Assembly: GCF_018129685.1 (NCBI RefSeq)
Contig: NZ_JAFCLG010000005.1
Span: forward strand, 248,001 to 312,000
Source of the DNA: Bradyrhizobium manausense
GTDB taxonomy: Bacteria; Pseudomonadota; Alphaproteobacteria; Rhizobiales; Xanthobacteraceae
DNA: 64,000 nucleotides
Direction of reading: 5' to 3'
A program made the translations under genes and the position numbers. Of this stretch, positions 17,905-30,395 are shown piece after piece (position 1 is the stretch's first letter; the number at the start of each line of letters is the position of its first letter). The notes under the pieces are model-generated. The model saw only the letters and a program-made list of their open reading frames with translations, was not told the origin of the DNA and searched no databases.

Positions 17905-17968
17905 ATCTATCTGCAATATATGGACAGATAGATGCAGATGCAAGTTTCTCGCAACTAGAGGGGTTCTA
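17905..17968. promoter_or_regulatory. Candidate Fur/Irr control region upstream of irr
   Basis: Three elements are visible. A 9-bp inverted repeat ATCTATCTG (17905-17913) / CAGATAGAT (17925-17933). A direct hexamer repeat GATGCA-GATGCA immediately after (17931-17942), which reads TGCATC-TGCATC toward irr. An imperfect dyad TAGAGGGGTTCTA (17956-17968) resembling the Irr/ICE pattern. B. japonicum Fur is known to bind the irr promoter at an unusual direct-repeat site; equating that site with this one is inferred, from memory of the literature. Confidence 0.45.
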
Positions 17969-18227
17969 ATCAGCAGAGGAACAGGCTCGGGAGCCCGTCA
18001 TTCTACCTTCATGGGACCACTTTGCTACCCGAAAAGGCCTGTGTTAGAGAGCGCGCGGTTCCGCTCAACCGATTCAGGCGTGGCCGGGCATTGGGGCCCG
18101 GTCTGCGGCCGATCCAGCTCTCGGTTATTGGCGCCTGACGACGGCAATGTGTGTTGCCTTCCGAGCAGGACGGGGCCCATTTTTGCCAGAAACGCCGCTC
18201 AATCGGGGTTCAAACAGAGGCTTCCGC
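17969..18227. other. fabA upstream region
   Basis: Rest of the 351-bp irr-fabA gap. It contains GGCCGGGCATTGGGGCCCGG and other GC palindromes around 18080-18112 but no element that could be named. The fabA promoter should lie here; none was assigned. Confidence 0.35.
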
Positions 18228-18749
18228 ATGCTGAACAGGCGCAACGGTTACGAGTACGAGGATTTGCTGGCTTGTGCCCGCGGCGAGATGTTCGGTCCCG
18301 GCAACGCGCAATTGCCTCTGCCGCCGATGCTCATGTTCGACCGCATCACGGAAATTAACGATCATGGCGGCGAATTCGGCAAGGGCCTGGTGCGCGCCGA
18401 GCTCGACGTCAAATCCGATCTCTGGTTCTTCGGCTGCCACTTCAAGAACGACCCGGTGATGCCGGGCTGCCTTGGCCTCGATGCGCTCTGGCAAATGGTC
18501 GGCTTTTACCTGGGCTGGAGCGGTGGCGAAGGTCGCGGTCGTGCACTCGGCCTCAGCGAACTGAAGTTCGGCGGACAGGTGCTGCCCGAGGCCCGCAAGG
18601 TTGTGTACAACGTCGATATCAAGCGCGTGATGCGTTCAAAGCTGGTGCTCGGCATTGCCGACGGATGGCTTTCGGTCGACGACCAGATTATTTATCGCGC
18701 CAAGGATCTGAAGGTCGGCCTGTTTAAGCAGGGCACGAGCCTGGGCTGA
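18228..18749 (+). CDS. fabA: 3-hydroxydecanoyl-ACP dehydratase/isomerase
   Basis: Dehydrates 3-hydroxydecanoyl-ACP and isomerises trans-2- to cis-3-decenoyl-ACP, the branch point to unsaturated fatty acids. 173 aa from ATG 18228, which has AGAGG 7-8 bases upstream; the frame extends to 18147 but without a ribosome site. Catalytic His71 is in [14 protein letters not shown] and Asp85 in LGLDALWQ, as in E. coli FabA. First gene of fabA-fabB-fabI. Being back to back with irr is usual in rhizobia and raises the chance of shared iron-responsive control, which is inferred. Confidence 0.97.
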   Translation: MLNRRNGYEYEDLLACARGEMFGPGNAQLPLPPMLMFDRITEINDHGGEFGKGLVRAELDVKSDLWFFGCHFKNDPVMPGCLGLDALWQMVGFYLGWSGGEGRGRALGLSELKFGGQVLPEARKVVYNVDIKRVMRSKLVLGIADGWLSVDDQIIYRAKDLKVGLFKQGTSLG

Positions 18750-18788
18750 GCGCATCATCAAGAAGACAACGATTTAGGCGAGGGTGTC

Positions 18789-20012
18789 ATGAGGCGGGTT
18801 GTGGTTACCGGGATGGGTATCGTCTCGTCGATCGGAAACAACACCCAGGAAGTGCTTGCGAGCCTCCACGAGGCGAAGTCGGGCATTTCGCGGGCCGAGA
18901 AATATGCCGAGCTCGGCTTCCGGTCGCAGGTGCAGGGTGCGCCGACGCTCGATCCCGCGACGGTCGTCGATCGTCGTGCAATGCGCTTTCTCGGTCAGGG
19001 CGCGGCTTGGAATCACGTCGCGATGGAGCAGGCAATTCAGGACTCCGGCCTCGGCCCGGAGGAAGTCTCCAACATCCGCACCGGTATCATCATGGGCTCC
19101 GGTGGCCCGTCAGCTCGCACGATCGTCGAGTCGGCTGACATCACCCGCACCAAGGGACCGAAGCGCGTCGGTCCGTTTGCCGTGCCGAAGGCGATGTCGT
19201 CGACGGCATCTGCGACGCTCGCGACCTGGTTCAAGATCAAGGGCGTGAACTATTCGATCTCCTCGGCCTGCGCGACGTCGAACCATTGTGTCGGCAACGC
19301 CTATGAGACGATCCAGATCGGCAAGCAGGACATCGTCTTCGCCGGCGGTTGCGAGGAGCTGGACTGGTCGCTGTCGGTGCTGTTCGACGCGATGGGCGCG
19401 ATGTCGTCGAAGTACAACGACACGCCCGCCACCGCCTCGCGTCCCTACGACGTCAACCGCGACGGTTTCGTCATTGCCGGCGGCGCGGGAGTGCTGGTGC
19501 TGGAAGAGCTCGAACACGCCAAGGCGCGCGGCGCGCGCATCTACGGCGAGATCGTCGGCTATGGCGCGACGTCGGACGGTTACGACATGGTCGCTCCGTC
19601 GGGTGAAGGCGCCGAGCGCTGCATGCGGATGGCGATGTCGACGGTGAAGACCAAGGTCGACTATATCAATCCGCACGCGACCTCGACGCCGGCAGGCGAT
19701 CCGCCTGAGATCGACGCGCTCCGCCGCGTGTTCGGCGCCGGCGAGAAATGCCCGCCGATCTCGGCGACCAAGGCGCTGACCGGCCACTCACTCGGCGCGA
19801 CCGGCGTGCAGGAGGCGATCTATTCGCTGCTGATGATGAACAACGGCTTCATCTGCGAGAGCGCGCACATCCACGAGCTCGATCCTGTCTTCGCCGACAT
19901 GCCGATCGTGCGCAAGCGCATCGACAACGTCAAGATCGGCACCGTGCTCTCGAACTCGTTCGGCTTCGGCGGCACCAACGCCACGCTGGTGTTCAGCCGG
20001 ATGGATGTGTGA
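18789..20012 (+). CDS. fabB: 3-oxoacyl-ACP synthase I
   Basis: KAS I condensing enzyme that elongates the cis-3-decenoyl-ACP made by FabA. 407 aa with the Cys-His-His triad: Cys161 in [10 protein letters not shown], His in [11 protein letters not shown] and His in [13 protein letters not shown]-terminal [11 protein letters not shown] is the glycine-rich loop. Starts with GAGGG 5 bases before ATG 18789, 39 bases after the fabA stop, so it is cotranscribed. A family-B repeat (20025-20129) separates it from fabI. Confidence 0.97.
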   Translation: MRRVVVTGMGIVSSIGNNTQEVLASLHEAKSGISRAEKYAELGFRSQVQGAPTLDPATVVDRRAMRFLGQGAAWNHVAMEQAIQDSGLGPEEVSNIRTGIIMGSGGPSARTIVESADITRTKGPKRVGPFAVPKAMSSTASATLATWFKIKGVNYSISSACATSNHCVGNAYETIQIGKQDIVFAGGCEELDWSLSVLFDAMGAMSSKYNDTPATASRPYDVNRDGFVIAGGAGVLVLEELEHAKARGARIYGEIVGYGATSDGYDMVAPSGEGAERCMRMAMSTVKTKVDYINPHATSTPAGDPPEIDALRRVFGAGEKCPPISATKALTGHSLGATGVQEAIYSLLMMNNGFICESAHIHELDPVFADMPIVRKRIDNVKIGTVLSNSFGFGGTNATLVFSRMDV

Positions 20013-20024
20013 CGGTCAGCTCGC

Positions 20025-20129
20025 TGTTATGCCCCGGCTTGACCGGGGCATCCAGTACGCCGTGGCTTCTCGATTCACTCACTGCTGTCTCTGGAATACT
20101 GGATCGCCCGGTCAAGCCGGGCGATGACA
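20025..20129. repeat. Palindromic repeat, family B copy 1, inside the fab operon
   Basis: Outer arms ATGCCCCGGCTTGACCGGGGCAT and GATCGCCCGGTCAAGCCGGGCGAT, with the inner inverted pair CCAGTACGCCG / AGTATTCCAG-like. It resembles 62681-62783 over its whole length. It occupies most of the 142-bp fabB-fabI gap, so it would be transcribed within the operon and could form a stable RNA hairpin. Confidence 0.8.
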
Positions 20130-20154
20130 TCGAAATCATGGGAGCCGCTGTGCA

Positions 20155-20955
20155 ATGGAAGGTTTGATGAAAGGCAAGCGCGGTCTGATCATGGGCATCG
20201 CCAATGATCATTCGATCGCCTGGGGCATGGCGAAGACGCTGCATGCCCATGGCGCCGAGCTCGCCTTCACCTTCCAGGGCGAAGCTTTGGGCAAGCGCGT
20301 CAAGCCGCTGGCGGAATCTCTCGGCGTCGAACTCGTGCTCCCCTGTGACGTCGAGGACATCGCCAGCGTCGACGCCACCTTCGACGTGCTCCGTGAAAAG
20401 TGGGGCAAGCTCGACTTCGTGATCCACGCGATCGGCTTTGCCGACAAGAACGAGCTGAAGGGCCGCTACGCCGACACCAGCCGCGAGAATTTCTCGCGCA
20501 CCATGGTGATCTCCTGCTTCTCGTTCACCGAGGTCGCAAAACGCGCCGCTGAGTTGATGATGGACGGCGGCAGCATGATCACGCTGACCTTCGGCGCCTC
20601 CGAGCGATCGATGCCCAATTACAACGTGATGGGTGTCGCCAAGGCGGCGCTGGAAGCCTCGGTGCGCTATCTTGCGTCCGATTTCGGACCGCGCGGCATC
20701 CGCGTCAACGCGATCTCGGCCGGACCCATCCGCACGCTCGCAGGCTCCGGCATCGGCGAGGCGCGCGCGATGTTCGCCTTCATGCAGAAACATTCGCCGC
20801 TGCGCCGCGGCGTCACGCTCGATGAGCTCGGCGGCTCGGCGCTGTATCTGCTGTCGGATCTCTCTGGCGGCGTGACCGGCGAGATTCACTATGTCGATTC
20901 CGGCTACAACACGATCCTGATGCCACGGCCGGATGATTTGAAGACGACGGAGTAA
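20155..20955 (+). CDS. fabI: Enoyl-ACP reductase (NADH)
   Basis: Short-chain dehydrogenase that reduces trans-2-enoyl-ACP, the last step of each elongation cycle and the target of triclosan in this family. 266 aa. It has RGLIMGIANDHSIAWG (the FabI-type cofactor motif) and catalytic Tyr and Lys in YNVMGVAKAALE (Tyr-x6-Lys, as in FabI), then AGPIRTLAGSGI. Two starts are possible: ATG 20155, or ATG 20167, which has GGAAGG 5 bases upstream; the longer one is kept because the EGL residues look family-typical. Last gene of fabA-fabB-fabI. Confidence 0.95.
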   Translation: MEGLMKGKRGLIMGIANDHSIAWGMAKTLHAHGAELAFTFQGEALGKRVKPLAESLGVELVLPCDVEDIASVDATFDVLREKWGKLDFVIHAIGFADKNELKGRYADTSRENFSRTMVISCFSFTEVAKRAAELMMDGGSMITLTFGASERSMPNYNVMGVAKAALEASVRYLASDFGPRGIRVNAISAGPIRTLAGSGIGEARAMFAFMQKHSPLRRGVTLDELGGSALYLLSDLSGGVTGEIHYVDSGYNTILMPRPDDLKTTE

Positions 20956-20957
20956 TG

Positions 20958-21764
20958 TCAGCGCTGTGATGCGCGTTGCAGCAGACCTGGCAGCGTCTTG
21001 TCGAGGCTCTTCGTCAGCATCGTGCGCACGCCGTCGCGCAATAGCGGATTGTTGGGTACGTCAGCAGGCTTCTCCGGAAACGCCGCTTGGTCTACCTGCA
21101 TTGACGGGCCACCAAGCGAGTTGTGCATCAGGCGCTCTGCAAACGTGTCCTCGGTCGTCAAGGCCGCAGCCTCCCCGATCAACGAGAACGTCGCGCCGTC
21201 ATAGACGCGGATGTACGTCATAGCGAAAAGATGCGTGGGCCCGTTGAGAGGGTATTGCGAGATTCCAATACCGAATTCGCGCTGGCTTCCGCCATGCCTG
21301 TGCACGACGACATAGCGCTCACACCGGACCTTTGTTGCGAGAAGCCGAACGAAATTCTCGATATCGGACGCCATACGATAAGACGCAAATAGACGCGGCT
21401 GGTCGCGTCCACCGGACTTCAGCTCTTCCCTCGTGAACGGAATTCTCCTCACGGGACTGCCCGGCGAAGCGGCGCGAACACGCGAGACGACGAGGTCGTC
21501 GAGCCCCCATGCCGCAACCGACACCCGTGAATATCTATCCAGGAAAGTGACGGGCCCGAATTTCTCGACCATGAACACAATGCCGACGATCGGAATTACG
21601 CCGATCTGGCACGGACCGCTCTCAACGGGTGCGCTTGGCGTGACGATTGCCGGTTTCCTGACCGCAGGCCTGGCGAGTTCTATTTTCGGCGCCGGTTGCA
21701 CCTGCGCGCCTGTCGGCGACAGCAGCGTATACGATACCAATGCGGCAGCGAGTACGTTCGTCAT
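20958..21764 (-). CDS. Secreted protein of unknown function (paralog 1)
   Basis: 268 aa, not recognised. It starts with a short hydrophobic signal-like segment (MTNVLAAALVSYTLLSPTGAQ) and a Pro-rich spacer, then a globular domain. That domain shares with the next gene (21781-22596) the blocks GPCQIGVI, AAWGLDDLVVSRVRAASPG, a single-Cys RCERYVV and the C-terminal NNPLLRDGVRTMLTKSLDK. The conserved Cys pair (GPCQ, RCER) may form a disulfide in the periplasm. GC is lower than in neighbouring core genes. The fabI stop lies 3 bases away (convergent). Only 16 bases separate it from its paralog, so they are cotranscribed. Confidence 0.7.
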   Translation of the reverse strand: MTNVLAAALVSYTLLSPTGAQVQPAPKIELARPAVRKPAIVTPSAPVESGPCQIGVIPIVGIVFMVEKFGPVTFLDRYSRVSVAAWGLDDLVVSRVRAASPGSPVRRIPFTREELKSGGRDQPRLFASYRMASDIENFVRLLATKVRCERYVVVHRHGGSQREFGIGISQYPLNGPTHLFAMTYIRVYDGATFSLIGEAAALTTEDTFAERLMHNSLGGPSMQVDQAAFPEKPADVPNNPLLRDGVRTMLTKSLDKTLPGLLQRASQR

Positions 21765-21780
21765 CAGATGCGCCCGCGCT

Positions 21781-22596
21781 TCACGGCGCCAAATAGGGCG
21801 GCAAGATCTTTTCCAGCTTTGCCGTGATCAGGTTGCGTGCGCTGTCGCGCAGCGTCGCGTTGTTGGTTGCCTGTTCCGGCGTTTTGGGAAAGTCGAGATC
21901 GTTGAGGATGCGAATATCATCATTCTTGTTTGAAAAACTCGACGCAAGCACATCTCCGAAATCCCGGGACGGGGCACGGTGGATCTCAAAAGTCCGTCCA
22001 TCGAAGACGGTCAAAAGAAAATGGGCAACCACGACGCCTCGCCCGGACGGACTGGCCCAGTTTTTGTAAACGCCCATGCCTGCGATTGACTGGTTGGTGC
22101 CGTCCACCGAAATGCGGGATTTCGTGGCAATGATGTAGCGCTCGCAATTGGCATTGCCGGCGATCTGACGGACCAGCGCCGTCAGATCGTCACGACTGTT
22201 TCGGAACAGCTTTGCTTCGGGATGGTCATACGGTCTGAATGCTCCGCTGGCGTAAGAGATCTTTCGGACAGCGGTGCCGGGCGCTGCAGCGCGAACCCTC
22301 GCGACCACGAGATCATCCAGACCCCACGCGTCGATTGGCGCCTCCATATACTCGTTGCCGAGCACCGTGAGGCCGACATGCTGGACCGAGAACCGGTCTC
22401 CGATCGCGGAAATGACGCCGATCTGACAGGGACCGGTCTCCGCCGATACCGGCGCCCGCACATTGGCGGTCGTTTTCGGTGCCTGCTTCTTTGCCGCGGA
22501 CTTGGCGGGGGCGGATGGCGGCGAGGGTGAGGTCTGCGCGGCTGCCGAAGTTACAAGGGCCAGCAGGGCGATGAAGTAGACAGCAATGCGAACCAT
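21781..22596 (-). CDS. Secreted protein of unknown function (paralog 2)
   Basis: 271 aa from ATG 22596, chosen because it begins a clean signal peptide (MVRIAVYFIALLALVTSAAAQ); a start at 22626 is possible. A Pro/Ala/Lys spacer follows, then a domain paralogous to the downstream gene: GPCQIGVISAIGDRF, DAWGLDDLVVARVRAAAPG, NCERYII and NNATLRDSARNLITAKLEK. No family, catalytic motif or membrane anchor recognised. The two genes look like a tandem duplication that has diverged widely. Probably periplasmic. Confidence 0.7.
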   Translation of the reverse strand: MVRIAVYFIALLALVTSAAAQTSPSPPSAPAKSAAKKQAPKTTANVRAPVSAETGPCQIGVISAIGDRFSVQHVGLTVLGNEYMEAPIDAWGLDDLVVARVRAAAPGTAVRKISYASGAFRPYDHPEAKLFRNSRDDLTALVRQIAGNANCERYIIATKSRISVDGTNQSIAGMGVYKNWASPSGRGVVVAHFLLTVFDGRTFEIHRAPSRDFGDVLASSFSNKNDDIRILNDLDFPKTPEQATNNATLRDSARNLITAKLEKILPPYLAP

Positions 22597-22679
22597 GGAT
22601 TCCAGGAGATCGGATGCGGAAGACACGCCACACTAAGTTAGGATTGTGACAACCGCAAGCTGCGTCCGGAGCTCGGTGC

Positions 22680-23138
22680 CTACCCAGTCGTCCGCTTCCA
22701 CCGATAGCACTTCATCACGAAGCCTGTGACCGGCGAGATCTCTTCCCCCTTGCACACAAATCCCTCGCGCTCGTACCAGCGCCAGGCCTTCTCGTTCTCG
22801 CGCACGCAGCGCAGGTGGATTTCATCCGGCATCTGCGTGCGCGTGAACGCAAGCAGCTTCCGCCCGAGTGATTGCCCCTGATAGGCGGGCCCGACGAACA
22901 GCATGTCGAGATAGAGCTTTGGCAGATGCAGCGCCAGCATGGCGGCGATCGTGTCGTTGTCGTCGGCGACATACAGGGTCCAGCCGTCCTCGATCTCGCG
23001 GCGGATCCGCGCGCGCAAATTCGCCAGCAGGAATGCGCTCGCGTCCTCAAGCCCGGTCGAGACCCAGCTCTCCATCCAGACCCGGCCGATCTCGTCATAT
23101 TCGTCGGCGCTTGCGGGGCGAATGATCGGATTTGACAT
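22680..23138 (-). CDS. GNAT acetyltransferase
   Basis: 152-aa GNAT: PIIRPASADEYDEIGRVW at the start, ALHLPKLYLDMLFVGPAYQGQSLGRKLL as the acetyl-CoA motif A (Q-G-x-S-L-G-R variant of the R/Q-G-x-G-x-G/A motif), and CVRENEKAWRWYEREGF as motif B. The substrate is unknown. It is 7 bases downstream of oxyR on the same strand, so it is probably cotranscribed with it and may be made during peroxide response; that link is inferred from position only. Confidence 0.82.
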   Translation of the reverse strand: MSNPIIRPASADEYDEIGRVWMESWVSTGLEDASAFLLANLRARIRREIEDGWTLYVADDNDTIAAMLALHLPKLYLDMLFVGPAYQGQSLGRKLLAFTRTQMPDEIHLRCVRENEKAWRWYEREGFVCKGEEISPVTGFVMKCYRWKRTTG

Positions 23139-23145
23139 CGAGGCT

Positions 23146-24072
23146 TCAACCCCGTGGGCTGCGCGCGGCCTGCCGCGGTCGTGCCTTGCCGGCCGACAGG
23201 CACACCACTTCGGAGATCTGGAGCAGTTGCCGCGCCAGCGGGCTGGTCTTGCGCCAGACCATGCCGATGGTGCGTGAAGGCTCGGGGTCGCGGAAGCGCG
23301 ACAGCGAGACCGAGGCCGATCGCGTCTCGACCGAGACCGCCATCTCCGGAATCAGCGTAACACCGATGCCGGCGCTCACCATCTGGACCAGCGTCGACAG
23401 CGAGTTCGCATCCAGCATCTCGCGCGGCGGCGCCGATTGCATGTTGCAGAACGACAGCGCCTGGTCGCGGAAACAATGGCCTTCTTCGAGCAGCAACAAG
23501 CGCATCTCGCGCATCATCTCTCGCGACGGCGCCGGTGTGCCAGCATCCGTGCCCGGTCGCACCAGCAGGAATTTCTCCTCGAACAGGGCAACCTCGGTGA
23601 GCGAGGGCTCGGACACCGGCAGCGCGACGATCGCGGTATCGAGCCGGCCCTCGACCAGTTCCTGGATCAGCCGCGGTGTCATCGTCTCTCGCACGCGGAT
23701 GTCGAGCTCCGGATGCATGCGCGTGAGGTTCTTGGTGATCTTGGGCAAGAGATACGGGGCGATCGTCGGGATCATGCCGATCCGCAAGCGCCCGGCAAAA
23801 CGGTCCTGCGAGGCGCGGGCGAAATCGCCGAGCTCATCGACCGAGCGCAGGATGTCGCGGACGCGTTGTGCGAGTTCCTCGCCGAACCGGGTCAGTGCCA
23901 CCTGGCGTGCGCTCCGCTCCAGCAGCAGCCCGCCGAGCGCCTCCTCGAGCTCCTTGATCTGCATCGACAGCGCCGGCTGTGAGATGGAACAGGACTCCGC
24001 AGCACGGCCGAAATGACCATGGCGCGCCAATGCGTCGAAATACCGCAGCTGGCGCAGCGTCAGATTTATCAT
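23146..24072 (-). CDS. oxyR: Hydrogen peroxide-responsive LysR regulator
   Basis: 308-aa LysR-type regulator: N-terminal HTH (LRQLRYFDALARHGHFGRAA...ISQPALSMQI) and a C-terminal sensor domain with the OxyR redox pair Cys200 and Cys209 in EGHCFRDQALSFC, equivalent to E. coli Cys199/Cys208. Peroxide oxidises this pair to a disulfide and turns the protein into an activator. It is divergent from katG with a 117-bp gap, the classic arrangement for OxyR control of catalase-peroxidase. Confidence 0.95.
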   Translation of the reverse strand: MINLTLRQLRYFDALARHGHFGRAAESCSISQPALSMQIKELEEALGGLLLERSARQVALTRFGEELAQRVRDILRSVDELGDFARASQDRFAGRLRIGMIPTIAPYLLPKITKNLTRMHPELDIRVRETMTPRLIQELVEGRLDTAIVALPVSEPSLTEVALFEEKFLLVRPGTDAGTPAPSREMMREMRLLLLEEGHCFRDQALSFCNMQSAPPREMLDANSLSTLVQMVSAGIGVTLIPEMAVSVETRSASVSLSRFRDPEPSRTIGMVWRKTSPLARQLLQISEVVCLSAGKARPRQAARSPRG

Positions 24073-24083
24073 CAGAAAATCCT

Positions 24084-24128
24084 ATCGCAGCGATCATTAA
24101 AGTCAACTTCCCCTGATCGATCGCGGCG
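24084..24128. promoter_or_regulatory. Candidate OxyR operator between oxyR and katG
   Basis: Perfect short palindrome ATCGC-A-GCGAT (24084-24094), and CTGATCGATCGCGG about 25 bases on. The two are also related by the inverted pair GCGATCA (24090-24096) / TGATCG (24114-24119). The spacing of about two helical turns fits the two-site binding of OxyR tetramers. Binding is inferred; the sites do not match the enterobacterial consensus closely. Confidence 0.4.
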
Positions 24129-24186
24129 CTTAGAGTGATTCCACCTGGTCAATGGCGCGACTGCGACGCCACCAGAGGAGAGGTAA

Positions 24187-26355
<2,169 letters not shown>

Positions 26356-26420
26356 GTTGGGACGCCCTCTTCCGCTCGCGGGAGAGGGCGTACAGCTCCC
26401 CAAGGCAGGCGACAAACAAA

Positions 26421-26450
26421 AAGGGCGGCCGAGAGGCCGCCCTTCGTGTT
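26421..26450. terminator. Bidirectional terminator of katG and pnp
   Basis: 10-bp perfect stem AAGGGCGGCC (26421-26430) / GGCCGCCCTT (26435-26444) with loop GAGA. On the minus strand, after the pnp stop, it is followed by TTTTTGTTTG, a good intrinsic terminator. On the plus strand, after katG, CGTGTTT follows, which is weaker. Confidence 0.85.
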
Positions 26451-26468
26451 TCCAGCAGGTCGCGAGGC

Positions 26469-28625
<2,157 letters not shown>

Positions 28626-28672
28626 AGAGGTCTTCTTTCATGGGTTCTCGAAAGAAGGGACGGCTCGAAAAA

Positions 28673-28747
28673 CAAAAACCATGTCAAGATTGCAGGACGC
28701 TGATCGGAGCGGTCGATCAGCGTCCTGCGATCCTGCCATGGTTTTTG
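28673..28747 (-). ncRNA. Long stem in the pnp 5' leader (candidate RNase III site)
   Basis: Inverted repeat with 34-base arms (28673-28706 and 28714-28747) matching at 31 of 34 positions, loop of 7. It would form a near-continuous double-stranded stem in the rpsO-pnp transcript, ending 48 bases before the pnp start codon. In E. coli a similar long leader stem is cut by RNase III, and PNPase then destabilises its own mRNA. No coding role is plausible. The structure is seen directly; its function is inferred by analogy. Confidence 0.7.
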
Positions 28748-28780
28748 GATGTCGGATGGCGTCCATCCTTTCGGGGTCAT

Positions 28781-28797
28781 ACGGGCACCTTGCCCGT
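28781..28797. other. Small hairpin in the rpsO-pnp gap
   Basis: ACGGGCA-cct-TGCCCGT, a 7-bp perfect stem with a 3-base loop. No T-run follows on either strand. It lies between the rpsO terminator and the long pnp leader stem; the role is unknown. Confidence 0.4.
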
Positions 28798-28971
28798 TGC
28801 GCCCAGCCGCCGGATTGCTGCTGGACTGTCAGTCGGCACGTTTGCGAACACCGAACCTTTGGCCTTCGCTCTTCATGCCCCGGATGCGAAACCTCATTGG
28901 CCCGCACCGGACGCACGCGTGAGCCTCGATCAAAAACCTTGAAATAAGCGCTTTCGCTCGAAATCACGCGC

Positions 28972-28995
28972 AAAAACGCGCGCCGGGGGCGCGCG
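28972..28995 (-). terminator. rpsO intrinsic terminator
   Basis: 8-bp stem CGCGCGCC (28977-28984) / GGCGCGCG (28988-28995) with a 3-base loop. On the minus strand, just after the rpsO stop at 29005, it is followed by TTTTT (28976-28972). It should end a large part of the transcripts from the rimP-infB-rpsO operon before pnp. Confidence 0.8.
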
Positions 28996-29004
28996 CAAGA
29001 ACTC

Positions 29005-29274
29005 TTAGCGACGAATGTTGTGCTTCTCGAGCAGCGCCTTGTAACGCGCTTCGTCCCGCTTCTTCAGATAGTCGAGGAGCGAGCGGCGGGTCGAGACCAG
29101 CTTCAAGAGGCCACGACGCGAATGGTTGTCCTTCACGTGGGTCTTGAAGTGGTTGGTCAGGTTGTTGATGCGTTCCGACAGGATCGCGACCTGGACCTCG
29201 GGCGAGCCGGTATCACCGGCCTTGGTGGCATTCGTCTTGATGACTTCCGCTTTGCGTTCTGCGGCAATCGACAT
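29005..29274 (-). CDS. rpsO: Small ribosomal subunit protein uS15
   Basis: S15 binds 16S rRNA in the central domain early in 30S assembly. 89 aa from ATG 29274, the canonical S15 length; a TTG at 29280 would add two residues. It has the family signature ...[31 protein letters not shown] and ends NIRR. The start lies 2 bases after the truB stop codon (TGA-cg-ATG), so translation is coupled. Followed by an intrinsic terminator. Confidence 0.98.
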   Translation of the reverse strand: MSIAAERKAEVIKTNATKAGDTGSPEVQVAILSERINNLTNHFKTHVKDNHSRRGLLKLVSTRRSLLDYLKKRDEARYKALLEKHNIRR

Positions 29275-29276
29275 CG

Positions 29277-30395
29277 TCAATTTCTCTCGTTGCGACCGGT
29301 TGAGGCAGTCAAGCCGGTCAGGTTGAACACACGCTTGGGGATGATTTCGCCATTGCCAACTTCAGCAAGCGCCAAAAGACGGCCTGCCACCGTGACATAG
29401 ACTGTGCCGCTACTTGTGGGCGCATCCCGTCCGCGCAACAAAACGGCTTGGCCCCGATGGAGCCTTGCCGCATCAGCCCGAGTGACGGCCAGTGCCGGGA
29501 TGTCGTCCAGCGCGGTCTCAACGGGCATCAGCGCGTCGGCGAGGCTTCCCTCGCCGGACGCGGCTCTATCGCACAAAGCCTCCAGTTGATCCAGCGGAAT
29601 CATGTCATTTTCGCTGAAGGGGCCGACCAGGGTCCGGCGCAGCGCGCAGATATGGCCGAAAGTGCCGAGAATCCGGCCCATGTCGCGGGCAAGGGCCCGG
29701 ACATAGGTGCCCTTGCCGCACTCGGCCTCGAACACGGCCCGGTCGTTATCCGGTTGATCCACAAGGGTTAAATGGTGAATCTCGACCGGGCGCGCGGCCA
29801 GTTCCACGACCTCGCCGTCGCGGGCGAGGTCGTAGGCTCGCTCGCCCTGGACCTTGATCGCCGAATAGCGCGGCGGAACCTGCTCGATCACCCCGGTGAA
29901 ACGGGGCAGCAGGGCCAGGATGGCCTCACGGGTCGGACGCTGGTCGGATGTTGCGGTGACCTGGCCCTCGATGTCGTCGGTGTCGCGCTCCTCGCCCCAG
30001 CACACGGTGAAACGGTAGCGCTTGCGGCCGTCCATGACGAAGGGGACCGTCTTGGTGGCTTCGCCCAGCGCGATCGGCAGGCCGCCGGAGGCGAGCGGAT
30101 CGAGCGTGCCGGCATGGCCCGCGCGCTTGGCGTTGAACAGGCGCTTGAGCACGGCAACAGCCTGCGTCGAGGTCATCCCGATCGGCTTGTCGAGCACGAC
30201 CCAGCCGTGCACGTCGCGCCGGTCGCGGCGCACCTGATTGCCCTTCTGCTTGTTCGCCCGCGGATCGTTGTTGACGCGACGCGCCTCCTGATGCGGCTGC
30301 GCATTGCCGCCGACATCCGCAAAGTCATTCTGCTGCGTCTCGCGCGCATTGGCCTCGTCGCTGGCGATCGTGCCGTGAGCCGGGTCCATCATCAT
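29277..30395 (-). CDS. truB: tRNA pseudouridine-55 synthase with basic N-terminal extension
   Basis: Makes pseudouridine 55 in the T-loop of tRNAs. 372 aa against about 300-315 for typical TruB. The first 60 or so residues are a polar, Gln/Arg/Asp-rich tail before the catalytic domain begins at [18 protein letters not shown]. The catalytic Asp is in [14 protein letters not shown]. The PUA-like C-terminus is reduced to the usual short form. Start ATG 30395 overlaps the rbfA TGA (ATGA), which fixes the long N-terminus. Coupled to rpsO downstream. Confidence 0.95.
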   Translation of the reverse strand: MMMDPAHGTIASDEANARETQQNDFADVGGNAQPHQEARRVNNDPRANKQKGNQVRRDRRDVHGWVVLDKPIGMTSTQAVAVLKRLFNAKRAGHAGTLDPLASGGLPIALGEATKTVPFVMDGRKRYRFTVCWGEERDTDDIEGQVTATSDQRPTREAILALLPRFTGVIEQVPPRYSAIKVQGERAYDLARDGEVVELAARPVEIHHLTLVDQPDNDRAVFEAECGKGTYVRALARDMGRILGTFGHICALRRTLVGPFSENDMIPLDQLEALCDRAASGEGSLADALMPVETALDDIPALAVTRADAARLHRGQAVLLRGRDAPTSSGTVYVTVAGRLLALAEVGNGEIIPKRVFNLTGLTASTGRNERN

